NCBI RefSeq assembly: GCF_034702125.1
Contig: NC_085880.1
Span: 7,177,177-7,241,176 of the forward strand
Reading direction: 5' to 3'
Length of the DNA: 64,000 nt
Origin: Engraulis encrasicolus
Lineage: Eukaryota; Chordata; Actinopteri; Clupeiformes; Engraulidae
The notes beneath the pieces were generated by a model, which saw only the letters and a list, made by a program, of their open reading frames with translations, was not told where the DNA came from and did no database searches. Positions 1-38,099 of the stretch are shown here, piece after piece; position 1 is the stretch's first letter; each line of letters opens with the position of its first letter. A program made the position numbers and the translations under genes.

Positions 1-84
1 TCTTTTTGGTTTGGTTCCTTTTGTTATACTTTGAGTGATGAACACTGACTGATATTTAACCTCTTTTATTTTGTGTTTTCACAG

Positions 85-27366
<27,282 letters not shown>

Positions 27367-27918
27367 GAGCCGCGGGGCAGAGTGGACAAAAATAGGAGAG
27401 GAGAAAACCTTCCAGGGTGTAGAATACTTGCAGGGTCTGTCTCGAAATCACTCATCTGCCGTCTCCTCAGGCTTCTGGCCTCGTGTCTTCCACCTGTTTT
27501 GATCATATTGTTTCCTCCACACGAAACAATAAGGTCACTGTCAAGAAGCTCAGAGTTTTTTTTCCCAATTCAAAATCTTGATTTCAACTGAGATGAGTAA
27601 ATTCTGAAGTATGTTTTTGCAAGGCTTTGAAAAAAAAAACCTACTCTCATTGAGATTCCATTGATGACGCCAAGGCTCGAGGCCTGAGGAAAGCAGACAC
27701 CTCAAGAGAAACACACATGATGGGGTGTGAGTCAGTCTGTGTCCTCCTGTCCTTTCCTGATCAAAGTTAATATCTTGCTGAAACAAAATTCAAAGGCCAT
27801 TCGGTCCAACGGGGATGTTGAATGGGACAAAGCCCCCCTCCCAAAAAAATCCTTCTGTGTTACTTGACAGTGATAAGAATGGTTTGTTTTCTCCATTTAG
27901 TCAAGCCAAGGCGACACT

Positions 27919-28223
27919 GGGTGCATTCCAGTATGCGACCTTGCTTCATCCACTTGGGCTTGTGGCCTCACGTTTTGCCGATGCCCATCCTCCGTGGAGA
28001 AAACAATTAAGTTTCCCCATTGTCAGCCTAGCCACAACCATTTTTGCGGGACTATTCTTCATTCACCATCCAGATTGTAAATGAGAAAATTACTTTACAA
28101 TTGAGCTTTTGCGAGATATTGAAATATAATGTTGTTGTGTCAGTGATGTCATGATGTATTACTTCCTGGTACGAGGCCATAAGCACAAGTGGACGACCCA
28201 AGTCTGCATTTTGGAATGCACCC
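27919..28223. mobile_element. 305-bp TIR MITE in blnk 3' UTR (family M1)
   Basis: Ends GGGTGCATTCC and GGAATGCACCC are inverted, with ACT on both flanks (possible 3-bp duplication). Related copies: 45025-45315 (opposite orientation), about 53135-53290 (partial) and about 56080-56205 (fragment). It lies within the mature 3' UTR if the ATTAAA at 28553 is used. Confidence 0.85.
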
Positions 28224-28552
28224 ACTGAGGCAAGTAGCCAGAGGCCACAGGAAAGGAAAGGAGGAGAAAGACTGACTTGCACCCATCGGTATTTTGGTTG
28301 TCCGCCCCCCTTTTCGATGGCTGGGCCCACACTCCTCTGGATGTCACCATGCAGCATAAACTGTGCTCACTGGAGACTGAAGCTGAAGCTTGCTCCATGT
28401 ATTCACTCACGAGAGTGATGGGACTGATATTATGGACCTAATGCTATGTGTTGATAAATCATCACAATGTTTTGTATAGTAGTGACAGAGTGGATTACAT
28501 GATGCAGTATGTGTACATTTTAGTGGGTTGTAAGTATTGCTCTACTGTATTG

Positions 28553-28558
28553 ATTAAA
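28553..28558 (+). promoter_or_regulatory. candidate polyadenylation signal ATTAAA for blnk
   Basis: ATTAAA, the commonest variant hexamer, lies about 1.19 kb after the blnk stop and just before a long A run. It is the best-placed of the signals I looked for between the stop and the convergent znf518a 3' end. Confidence 0.35.
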
Positions 28559-28879
28559 AAAAAACTATATTTCTGTTGTTTCTTTTTGCACTGGATTCTT
28601 TACAAAGCTGTCAAATGATATTCTTTAAAAAATGTTTTTATTAGGTGCAGCATTCCTTCGAGCAGTTCTTTTGCAAACATTGCATGTTAATGCATGGCAG
28701 GGGTAATGGCCTGTGGTGATGGTTTGTAATAGATTGTCAGCAGCCCTTCCCACACTGGTCAGTAGTGTGTATTAGGCTACTATAAATCCTACAGCAAAGG
28801 GAACTGAGCTCCAGCTCTGTGCACAGCACTGCATGGGGGTGGGGATGCAGCACGGTGTCCCAATTTAAATCCTGCTTAG

Positions 28880-29058
28880 CAGGGCCGCCGCTGACAGCTT
28901 TGGCCGGGCCTAGAACAAAATCATCTGAAAGTACCCCCCGCTCAAAACATACAATTGTAATGTGGACCCAACTCTGGCCTCCCCGTTCTCCCTGGGCCCA
29001 GGACAACTGACTACACGCACCTCTCCCCCCCAACCCCCACTCCCCATCGGCTTCCCTG
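28880..29058. mobile_element. hAT-like MITE (family M2)
   Basis: Starts CAGGGCCGCCGCTGACAGC and ends GGCTTCCCTG. Flanks CTGCTTAG and CTGCTTTT agree at 6 of 8. Same family as 43213-43369, 43432-43576 and 44380-44540. Confidence 0.8.
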
Positions 29059-29166
29059 CTGCTTTTTTTAAATAGTAAAGTCCTTCCTGGCGACGCCCCT
29101 GAAGTATGGTAGTGAGACAGAAGGAGTGAGTGCATTATTACAATTTATAAAATTTCATTACAGCAC

Positions 29167-29172
29167 TTTATT
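29167..29172 (-). promoter_or_regulatory. candidate polyadenylation signal AATAAA for znf518a
   Basis: TTTATT on the + strand reads AATAAA on the - strand, about 1.9 kb after the znf518a stop and about 600 bp from the convergent blnk signal. Other AT-rich hexamers exist in the interval, so the choice is tentative. Confidence 0.35.
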
Positions 29173-29179
29173 AATGCCC

Positions 29180-31060
29180 AGAAACAGCACATGAGGATGG
29201 TACAAAGAAAAGAAAAGAAAAGAAAAGAGAAGCACTGAGTTCAGTCTATTTCAGGCACTTCAAAAACACCCCTTTCATCAACACTAAAAAGCACAGCTAA
29301 ATTGTAGTTATGGACAGAAGAGCGTCTCGATCTGTTTTCTCTGCGCAAAAAAACCCCTCTTCAGTGCATGGACTGTTACTTTTCCGTGGTACAAACGATA
29401 ATAATAATTATAATTATAATAATAATAATAATATAAAGCTTCTGCTGTTGACATGGCTCAAAATGATGATAAGAGAAAATATGATAAAACCAATATATCA
29501 CATCTGAATTAGCTAAAGCATGGCAAGACTTTTAGCCAAGTCAAAAGTGCTGCAATTATCAAGAGTGCAAATAAATAAATTATCATCTTCAAGTCATGGA
29601 AGAAATAGCTATGGACTAATCACATTCTGCTATGTGGAAGGTGTTCCCTGAAAACATTTCAGCCTACACAACTATTGCATTATCAATGTGATGTAAAAAA
29701 AAAAAAAAAAAGGTTTTGGTCACAGAAAAAACATTCAGACATTTGCTGAAGGTGACAGATTTGTTGTTTAAATATATATCTATTTTTTTTAAAGAATCTT
29801 TTAGACAAAGGACAGTTGGCTCCTGAAGATAACCATCTGAGTCAAAAGTGTAGTCAATTCACACAATCCAGAGTAGCTGTAATTTAATTTATGTATTTTC
29901 ATATAATAAAATAAATTGTAATCATGATTTGATAAATGTTAATTGATTGTCAACCACTCAAATGTAATGCACCGTAGACCTCAGGCCTAGTAGTCATGGC
30001 TACCTATTACATTAAAGCTCAGTATTTTGTCAGATGTGACAATAACACTATATTACAAAGGAAATTCTAAAAAGAAACATACACACACAATATTAATATG
30101 AACAGTCTGGTAACAAGGTGTTGACATTCCGGCAGCAGTGTGGTATGGACAAAATACAAACAAAAAAAATGGCTGAAACGTAATTGATGGGACATTTCTC
30201 AAAGCAACTACAGTGTTTTACCCTTTCTATTAATTCCTGAGCGTATAGACCAACAGTATGTACAAAACCAAAAATTTACATAAAAAAGTAGTCTACCAGC
30301 GTAGACAATAAATTACAAAAAGCAACAATGTGTTTGTTAACCACAAAACTTGAGGGACGGCTGTGCTGTGGTACAAATGATGAAATTCAAGTCACAGTTC
30401 ATATACTGTTTGAGCTTCATGGGGGCTTTGAGAACTATGAAGAGGTAGGTGGGACACACTACCTGTCTAATACATCACCCATGCATCCATCTGTCCATCC
30501 ATTCATCCATCCATCCATCTATCAAAGTAAATGAAACTACAGGGAGTCCCGAAAAAAATGTATACGCACCAAATCATCGTACATTAGATGTATATTAAAA
30601 TTCCTAAATTCTAAAGTGTAATAGAGTTTAAAGATATCATATCATTGTTTTGAAACCATCTGTTCTCAAAGTGACATTCATTCTGGTCCCAGCACTGCTG
30701 ACAATGAATCATACACAGTATGTAGTTCTCTTGGAATTTGTATGCACTTTCACTTTCAGATCTCATGGCAGAGAGACTTTAGTCATCCGTTTGAGAATCA
30801 GTGGTGACAAAACACTAAAGTAATGTCTGTAAAGTCTAATACACTTTAAAAAAAATACATGATTTCAATAAATACCTAATTTTCATAGATTCAAAGAATG
30901 CACACAATTATTTGGGACACCCCTGTATATTGCTCTCCCATACTGATGTTGTTATATTGCATAGAGTCATCCTGAGATTTTTTTTTGGACTCACATTTCT
31001 TTCAACATAATAGTGGACTAGGCAAGGAACAAAAAGCAGAAAAATGCAACAAAAAAAGCG
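29180..31060 (-). other. znf518a 3' UTR / spacer
   Basis: AT-rich sequence on the 3' side of znf518a. It includes a (AAAGA)n stretch near 29205, (AAT)n at 29399-29432 and (CATC)n at 30484-30522. No coding exon or RNA gene recognised. Confidence 0.4.
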
Positions 31061-31067
31061 CCAAAGC

Positions 31068-32164
31068 TTATGGGCTCTTTAACCAGCTGCTCCAGTCCCC
31101 GCTGGTGTCCAGCGTGTGTCTCTGTTCGTGGCTAATGAACTCGTCCTGCTTGGTAAAGGCCCTACCGCAGAACCAGCACCGTAAAGACGGCTGCGGCGGC
31201 CGCCGGTCTGGGCTCACCACCTGGTAGGTTTTCTGACCCGACCGGCGGAGCTTCATCTTCAGCAGGAACCTCTCTTTCACCGTGCTCCGTCGACGCTCTA
31301 CTCTACCAGGGGAGGGAGAAGGAGAGGGAGAGGATGTAGGGAGAGGAGGAACGCCACTGATGCCAGACGATAACGGTGTTCCTGGCAAACACCTGACGAC
31401 TCCACCTCCACCTCCACCTCCACCATCTCCGTCTTGTTGTCGTTCCTCGTGGTCTTGAGCCGTGTGTCCGTCGTCAAGGGCCTTGAGCGTGCCGGCACAC
31501 AGCCTCACCTTCTGCACCTCGGTGCCGTACTTGTGGACCACGCGCATGATGTCGGTCACCTCGGGCACCTCCGCGTCCGGGTGGTTGAGCACCACCACCG
31601 GCTGGCACGCGCTGTCTGGCCTGGTCACCAGCTGAAAATAGCTGAAGGGGAACAGGCGGAGCGTCTTGTCCACGTGACGAGCGCTCGAGTCCTGGTGCTC
31701 CCCAGATGAGGGCGCCGTAGAGGCTACGCCTCCCCCTGATGCAGTGTTCGATGTACCCCCTAACTCATTGTGAGGTGCTCCTTCTAATGCGCTGTCCGTG
31801 GCACCCTTTAATGCTGTGTGTGGTGTACCCCCTGATGCAGCGTCCGTTGCACCCCGTAATGCAGTAGGAGGTAAATCCTCTAATGCAGTGTGTGTTGCAG
31901 CCTTTAATGGACTGTCCAATGCTGTATGCTGTGCGTCCTTTAATGTGCTGTGAGGTGTACCACCTAATGCAGCATGCAGCACCTCCTCCTCCTCCTCCCC
32001 CTTCTCCTGCGAGTCCAGAGTCCTGCTGAGTTTTGGTACCGGCGGCCCATCTGTTGCTCCCTCCTCTGTGCGTTCCGGTGACGAGTACCGGGGCCTCTTG
32101 CTGGCCTCTGGCTTTTCAGTGTTTAGGGCCGACGTCTCCGGGTCACCAGGATGTTCCACAGCAT
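31068..32164 (-). CDS. znf518a: znf518a last coding exon with C-terminal finger
   Basis: Exon 32164-31068 encodes DAVEHPGDPET through the terminal WSSWLKSP and a TAA at 31070-31068. It holds an octapeptide repeat block (about 31735-31985), a conserved PVVVLNHPDAEVPEV segment and the C-terminal C2H2 finger. The intron 32165-33145 contains a 36-nt G tract and AT-rich sequence, and no other exon was seen in it. Confidence 0.85.
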
Positions 32165-32367
32165 CTGAAATAAATTCAGAAACAGGTCATATTATTCTGT
32201 GCAGTATGTGCAAAGATATTTAGAAGAGGGCGTGTGCATGACGTGTGTATAAGTGGACTTGTTTTGAGTCTGTGCATGTGTACATATTGAGCTACTCGTA
32301 CTAGGATAGTGTTTCACAATGGGGGCTCAACAGGGGGTCTCCCCAGAGGGTGTTAGGGAGTTGGGGG

Positions 32368-32411
<44 letters not shown>

Positions 32412-35400
32412 ATTGCGCAAATGGGGGGCATTAGTCCATATTATTTTTTTAATACTTAAGGGGGTTTTGGCTGGCATATGATGAGGACCACCATACTGAA
32501 GTTATCGAGATTGGGCATGTTTTTTTGCTGGGAGAGAGTCTGGGAAGGGGCAGGGTTGCTAGGGAAGCAAAATAAGCGGGCCTCAAAATAAGCCACACAT
32601 GTCTATTTTAATTGCAATGACGCAGTAATGAGCCTGTGTCTTTCTTTTTATCTGACTGCTGTCTGTGGAGATGCTTCCCCTCAAAAATTTTAAATGGAGA
32701 AAAAAAACAGTTGTTAGTTGATCACAAAAAGATATTTGGATACCATGTGTTACAAATAATGCTTGCAACAAGAGCAAGAATAATTGTAACATGCACTTAG
32801 TAAAAGTGCTGAAAGTATTTAAGGCAACACATTTCTCGATCAAAACCTCTACCTACCTACTTCACAGGTTTAGCACACATTTTTTATATTTAACAAAACT
32901 GCTGATTTACAACCATGTAATTCTAATGGCATGACAAAAACGTCTGCACATCTTCGTAAGAAGTATTTAGAACATAAAGCCAGCCAACAGCTAAAACGTG
33001 TGTGAAAAACATACAGTTCAAATGTAGTGATTAAAGAATAAAAACCTTTTTTTTTGGCATTTTTGTCAATAAATCTATGCATATACTTATATTAAAAAAT
33101 GTATGCCATTGCCTTGTTAATAGCGTGCAGCCAACAGTTACTAACCTCGAGTACAAGAAGGAGGCGTTACAGTACTCAGTTCAGTGTTGGGTTGTGCTGT
33201 GACACCGGGAGATGAAACAGGGGCTGGCGTCTCACTGTTCTCAGGACAGCTGGCCTGAAGAGGAGAGTGATCCAGGTTTTGCAGTGGCTGTGGTGGTGGC
33301 GGTTTCACCGCCTCTGCTTCTCCACAGATCTCCACTGTGACCGATTGGACATCTGCATCACTGCTGGTTTCAGGGTTATGACATTCCCTGTTGTCCTTAA
33401 TGCTTGTGCTGCTGCTCTCTGGGATATGACATTCCCCCTTGTCATTAATGCTTGTTCTGTCATCTGGACTGGAGTGGTCCTTTCCCCCCTCCTCCTCCTC
33501 CTCCTCCTCCTCCTGTGTCCTGGGGGGAGACGCAGGACGTGACTTGGACTTTGAAGGAGACGAATGCGAAACTGGAAGCCCTCCATGGCAGTTGTTCGGG
33601 TCCAACTCCACTTCTGCAGCGCCAGCAACAGCAGGGGACAGGCACGCATCATTCTCCACAGCATCTGCGCTTGCTTGTGCTTCGGCCACTGCGGCCTGGT
33701 CGGAATCAGAGAGCAAACCACAGGTGCTCTCCTCCGTGGCAGGGACGGGGATAGCAGGAGGGGACTGAAGTGGAGACTCGTTTGGCTGCTCTGTCTCCTG
33801 CACTGTGCTGTGCACAACGTTATCGCCCAACGTCTCGAGATCATTCACTCCAACAGACTCTCTTTCTGGGCTGAGGCTCAATCTAAGGCTAAAGCATCCC
33901 GGATGTTGTTCATCACCGACTCCCTGGTCGTCACTTTGAACATGTGTTTTTTCTGGAGGACTGGCGTTTGCATCAGCAACTGTTCCCAGTGGAGAAGAGC
34001 ACGAGCTGGCTGTTCCGTTTGCTGAAATCCCGTTACATTCTTGGAGCCCGCTCAAAGAGCTGCTTGGATCCATTTGGTCACCGTCTTCTTCAGGCATGGT
34101 TGTTGTTTTAGTGTCACTCGTAATGCTTTTGCCGGGGCTTTTGCTTGGCAATGACTCGGCAGTGTCTGCGGTTTCTTTCTTTGTGGCGGGTACGACTTTG
34201 AGCACCAAGTGTTTTTTGCCCTCCACCATTTTGAAACCCTGGACCTGGGTGGTGCAGTTGGGAGGGATGGAAATGTTATTTTTCTCCATGAGACGGGCGA
34301 GCTCAGTATTGCTGGGGTTGATGGCTTCGGAGGGCGACGACGTGCCGTTTCTGGGTGGTGGAGGCCGAGCAAAAGGTGTAGAAGGGTGACTGCCATTTTC
34401 AAGTTCTTCTTTTACAGCAAACTTCATGCCACTTCTCTCCTCTTTAATGGTTGTCCTCTCCAGATACTTATTGGTGGCTTCTATAGTCTTTTCGGGATTG
34501 AGCAGGAAGCCATTCTCATCCAGTATCTCGTTCTCCACTGACAGAAACCCCCTGGCCATCCAGGAGTTTGGCTTCAGCGGGTGTTTAGTCAGAAACAGCT
34601 TCAGCTCGGGCGACGCCTCCTCCTCCACCTTGGGCTGAGCTTCTTTATTCCTCCTCCACATGTATTTTCTCCCTTTCCTTATCCTGGCCATAGTTGCCTT
34701 GTGCTTTGCGGTATAACTCCTCTGCTTGGAGGGCGTCTGAGAGTCGAGCTCGTACTTCAGGGGAAGCCCTGGCGGCGCGAGCGAGAGATAGCTATGTAAA
34801 TCACTGCTCTGCTGCCTCGCGTGTCCATCTTTGGTGACCTCATTATCATGAGGTAGGCCATTTGTGCCGTTATGTGTATGCTGCAAAAACGCCACAATGT
34901 CTTTAGAGTGAAACTTACACCTGGCACAGGTAAACACCCCGTTGGTGGGGACTGGCAGGTCAACACCACAGAGGTTTCCGGTAAGCTGTGGCTGTGGGGG
35001 GGTCGGCAGAGGTGAGGACGGACCACTGGGTTGGCCGTCACAGACATCAGCAGGAGGGGCAGTAGTTGTTGCTGTTGGTGGTGGTGGTGGCGGCGGCGGC
35101 GGCGGCAGGCTTGCTTTGTGAACCTTTGTGGAAGTCTTTGGCTTGCTGGAGGCTGGGCTCCTCTTGCACTGAGCGGTGGGTGTGCGCTTGGCTGTGTCTG
35201 TTGCCCGCTGATTCCGTTGTTTCTTGGGGGATGGACGGGCAGATATCTTGCGATCAGATAGCTCTTCCTGGCGCGAGCTGTTGTTGTCAGTCATATCAGC
35301 TTGCCCCGACACTGACAAGCCAGCAGTGCTTTTCCTCAAACGGAGCCTTTTACACCAGTCTCCTTTGACATCAGTGCTGCTGTCCAGGCTCTCCATTTTG

Positions 35401-35414
35401 GCGTTTTCCTCCAT
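31068..35414 (-). CDS. znf518a: zinc finger protein 518A-like, two coding exons
   Basis: Nuclear C2H2 zinc finger protein. The ZNF518 family is linked to G9a/GLP histone methylation, mainly from work on ZNF518B. Coding exons on the - strand are 35414-33146 and 32164-31068. The donor AG|GTTAGT and acceptor TTTATTTCAG join in phase (CGA G + AT GCT), giving 1121 residues. An in-frame TGA directly precedes the ATG at 35414, which fixes the start. Features: poly-proline at 104-113; finger 1 at about C163/C166/H179/H181; a basic KGRKYMWRRNKE segment; MVEGKKHLVLKVVP; an 8-residue degenerate repeat in exon 2; PVVVLNHPDAEVPEV; VKERFLLKMKLRRSG; and a C-terminal C2H2 finger (C1086, C1089, H1102, H1106; CWFCGRAFTKQDEF). 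The last four motifs fit my memory of ZNF518A/B. The protein is shorter than human ZNF518A (about 1480 residues), mostly because N-terminal fingers are fewer. Position between blnk and ccnj favours 518A over 518B. Confidence 0.85.
31735..31985 (-). repeat. znf518a: coding 24-bp tandem repeat (octapeptide) in znf518a
   Basis: AATGC recurs about every 24 bases. The encoded units are variants of TALKGATD, for example HTALKGAT, DSALEGAP and HNELGGTS, about ten copies. All copies stay in frame, so the repeat appears tolerated as a flexible linker. I do not recall this block in mammalian ZNF518A. Confidence 0.75.
32371..32406. repeat. 36-nt uninterrupted G tract
   Basis: Poly-G on the + strand inside the znf518a intron, preceded by GGGGGGGA, so the transcript carries poly-C here. 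The assembled length of such tracts is often unreliable. Confidence 0.9.
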
Positions 35415-35434
35415 TCACCACTTACAAACCCTGC
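33146..35434 (-). CDS. znf518a: znf518a first coding exon (2.27 kb)
   Basis: A large exon preceded by TTTTCCCTGCAG, with about 20 nt of 5' UTR and then the ATG at 35414. It encodes residues 1-756, including the N-terminal finger and long serine, proline and glutamate-rich low-complexity stretches (poly-P, poly-E). It ends at 33146 with a GTTAGT donor. Long frames on the opposite strand here arise from the skewed GC-rich composition and are not genes. Confidence 0.85.
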
Positions 35435-35580
35435 AGGGAAAATCACAATGTTTTATATTATATGTGATGATGAAATATGTCTTTATAGCCTAGAGCAGTG
35501 TTTCCCAACCTTTTTTGCCCTGCGTACCCCCTAAGCAATTTTGTCATATGATAAGTACCCCTCTCACTCATGCTCTATAT

Positions 35581-36989
35581 GGGTCATTTCACGTGAAATC
35601 AGACGCTTTGGGACCCGACCGACCCGGATTTCAATCATACTTGGTGTGCCTTTTTAGTAGCAAGGTAGCACCCCAGAACTGCATTGGTTTGAATCTGACA
35701 CTAATATTAAGGGAGAAACAGACTAGGAAAGGTTCACATGTGAGGGTAGGACACTATACATTCAGCCTTGAATATATCAGTCAGTGTTAGTCACAAAAAG
35801 ATGCCTGTGGTGTTATTTGAAAGCTCTTTTCTGGCTCTACATATTACACAATCAGCTTGGAATACAACAACTCTCAGAATATGAATTATGATAAATTGAA
35901 AAATTAAAAATTGAATATCTAAAAAACTATATTTTAAAATGGCCAGTTCCTTGTCCAAACGTAGCCGGCAATGTCATTAGCAACACCTCAAATGCTGGTG
36001 TTCGGTTCTTTATTCATTTCAGAGAGAATTTGACTCACAAATATGGCATCATACAGACCACTTACTAATAATATGGTAATACCATAGTAGCATCACATGA
36101 CAAAACAAAAACAAAACAAAAATGGTCAGTTTCCATGGTCCCAGGCTTCAGAAACTAAGGCAGATGTCCATTTATACACACCAAATGATGATATGTGAAT
36201 GTTTGAACATTCCTTCTCTGTGTACCTGTGACATCTTCCCTTTACCGTACTTTAAAGAGATAATCAATGGCTACACTCTCATTTTGTACTCTACCAGTGC
36301 ATTTGAAGCAGCAGCTGTGTCTTTTGTAGATAATGTATAAGTACGTCCCGTTGCAGTTACAGGTTCCACTACCAGAAGCACATCCTGATGATCCATGACA
36401 AGTCTATCTGGTCTGAAGGGAAAAGTGAAGGATGGAGATGGTCCATGAGGATGCAGGAAGTTCAGTTTCACCTCTCCAGTGCTCGGCATACATTCCTCAA
36501 CACATGCTAGCCACCAGTTGCCATCATATACAGCTACAACATACCCTTTGATGCTTGAAAATAACACATTCCTTTACTGAGCTCACTCTTTCAACTCTGC
36601 CTTCTCTGAATGCTGAAAATGGCCTAACTTCCACTGTGTCCATTGATAATGGGCAGAAGCAGTGTAGTTTTTGAGTACCTGGAATAGTTCTTGCAGATTC
36701 CAACCTTTTCAACAGGTTCTAAGCTTCATGATAGTACATCTCTGTTGTGGCAAACTGGCAATGGATGTTCTTGAGAGAGATGCACCATCATGAAGCTGAG
36801 AACCTGTTGAAGAGGTTTGAATCTGCAAGAACTATTCCAGGTACTCAAAAACTACACAGCTTCTGCCCATTGTCAATGGACATTAGGCCATTTTCCGCAT
36901 TCAGAGAAGGAGTTGAAAGAGTGAGCTCAGTATGATTGAAATCCGGATCGGTCGGGTCCCAAAGCGTCTGATTTCACGTGAAATGACCC
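35581..36989. mobile_element. 1.41-kb nested transposon with 59-bp TIRs and a coding remnant
   Basis: The first and last 59 bases are inverted copies with one mismatch (GGGTCATTTCACGTGAAATC ...), flanked by ATAT on both sides. Each TIR contains the palindrome TTTCACGTGAAA. A 98-codon frame on the - strand (36567-36271) encodes a domain with YVVAVYDGNWWLACVEE and a closing GRTYTLS. An internal inverted duplication occupies 36576-36734 and 36784-36931. Confidence 0.85.
36271..36712 (-). pseudogene. transposon-associated protein fragment, frameshifted
   Basis: Frame 36712-36524 encodes LESARTIPGTQKLHCFCPLS. About 40 bases later, in another frame, 36567-36271 encodes GYVVAVYDGNWWLACVEE, FLHPHGPSPSFTFPFRPD and TGRTYTLSTKD. 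The pattern (small aromatic YDxxWW, F-H-P-x-GP, TGRTY) resembles a domain I recall at the end of repeat-derived proteins in fish and invertebrates. I cannot name the family. The frame change suggests decay. Confidence 0.55.
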
Positions 36990-37027
36990 ATATACCAATG
37001 TGACTATACTCCATATACTTGCTAATA

Positions 37028-37028
<1 letters not shown>

Positions 37029-37093
<65 letters not shown>
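37029..37093. repeat. 65-nt uninterrupted C tract
   Basis: Poly-C inside the hAT element. In the znf518a pre-mRNA this is a 65-nt poly-G, able to form G-quadruplexes. Length may vary or be an assembly artefact. Confidence 0.9.
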
Positions 37094-37094
<1 letters not shown>

Positions 37095-37978
37095 CGTACC
37101 CCCTGAGGTGTGCCCGCGTACCCCTAGTGGTACACGTACCCCTGGTTGGGAAACACTGGCCTAGAGACATTCATGGTGATATTAAATGGCTTTGACCTAT
37201 GACAGCTATATCATATGAATTACTCATAAAAACAAAGGAATAATTGTTACTGTGTAATAACTGATTATTTCAGTTCCAGTAGGGGTTAGTGGAAATCTTC
37301 ATACAGACAACCCATGTTTGCAGTCAGAAAAGACAAACTTGTCAATACCAATCTTGCATTAGTTAGGCCTATTTGAATCCCACATTGTTTTCGTAAAAAG
37401 CAGTAGCCTATGTCATTTGAACACTTTCCTACAGATCACACATGACTGAAGACCAAGACAACCTCAACGTGGGTCGCAAGTTCAGAGCAAACGAAACGAG
37501 CATATTTGACATAAAAATCAGCTGGGGTACACACACAAAAATGTGTAATTCGTAGTACAATGAGGTCGTTTGGAAGAAGTTGCCCGTGGCTAGTTTACAG
37601 TGGCTACTATAATACGCCTGTTGCATTGTAATTCTGGTACAGCAGAACAAACAACCCGTCTTCTAAAGTTTTATAAGTCCGGCACATTTCGTTGTAGTTT
37701 CCTATTTTGGAATTCTACATGTTGCACGTTGAAGCGTGAAACAAGAGGCAGCGATATTATGCACGTAAACTCTGTACGCGCTTCAAACAATCCACTTTAA
37801 AGCTAAGTAAAACGCCTTACGTTAGCTACAAATAGACTTTCCCCCGTCCCTACTAAATCTAAGGCTTCAAAACCACCGTCTCTGTACAACAAAGCAAAAT
37901 GGGCACACCGAAAAATCATCGTTAACATTCCAACAGCACGATCAACAATTTTCATGCAACCCAACAACTTCACGTTAC

Positions 37979-38062
37979 CTCTCTTTTTCCTAAACTTGCA
38001 GTTCAGTAAACAGCGGCCATGACACCTCAATCCGGGGATGATTTAAATCGGGAAGCAACTGT
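37979..38062 (-). other. znf518a: possible non-coding first exon of znf518a
   Basis: On the - strand a sequence ending ...AAAAAGAGAG|GTAACG gives a good donor at 37978-37977. The coding exon starts with an acceptor and in-frame stop, so an upstream 5' UTR exon must exist, and this is the best-placed candidate I found. It contains a 5-codon upstream ORF starting ATGGCCGCTG. No strong CpG island or TATA box marks the promoter. Confidence 0.35.
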
Positions 38063-38099
38063 AGCTGATCTCAGTTTTTAGGGCAAAGCGGATGAGAAC

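Larger units (their letters stand above)
27367..28575 (+). other. blnk: blnk 3' UTR (inferred)
   Basis: About 1.2 kb follow the stop without another gene. The region contains a complete 305-bp inverted-repeat element (27919-28223). It ends near an ATTAAA hexamer at 28553-28558, which is followed by an A run. The true cleavage site is not determined. Confidence 0.45.
35496..37158. mobile_element. 1.66-kb hAT element with perfect 8-bp target duplication
   Basis: Ends CAGTGTTTCCCAACC and GGTTGGGAAACACTG are inverted. GCCTAGAG lies immediately outside both ends (35488-35495 and 37159-37166). It sits in the first intron of znf518a. Most of its length is a second element (35581-36989) and a 65-nt C tract, and no hAT transposase was seen. 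Confidence 0.92.

Noticed and set aside
33267..35493. Several 60-180 codon frames on both strands over the znf518a exon
   Set aside because: Shadows of the 757-codon sense frame caused by GC and CTC/GAG-rich composition.
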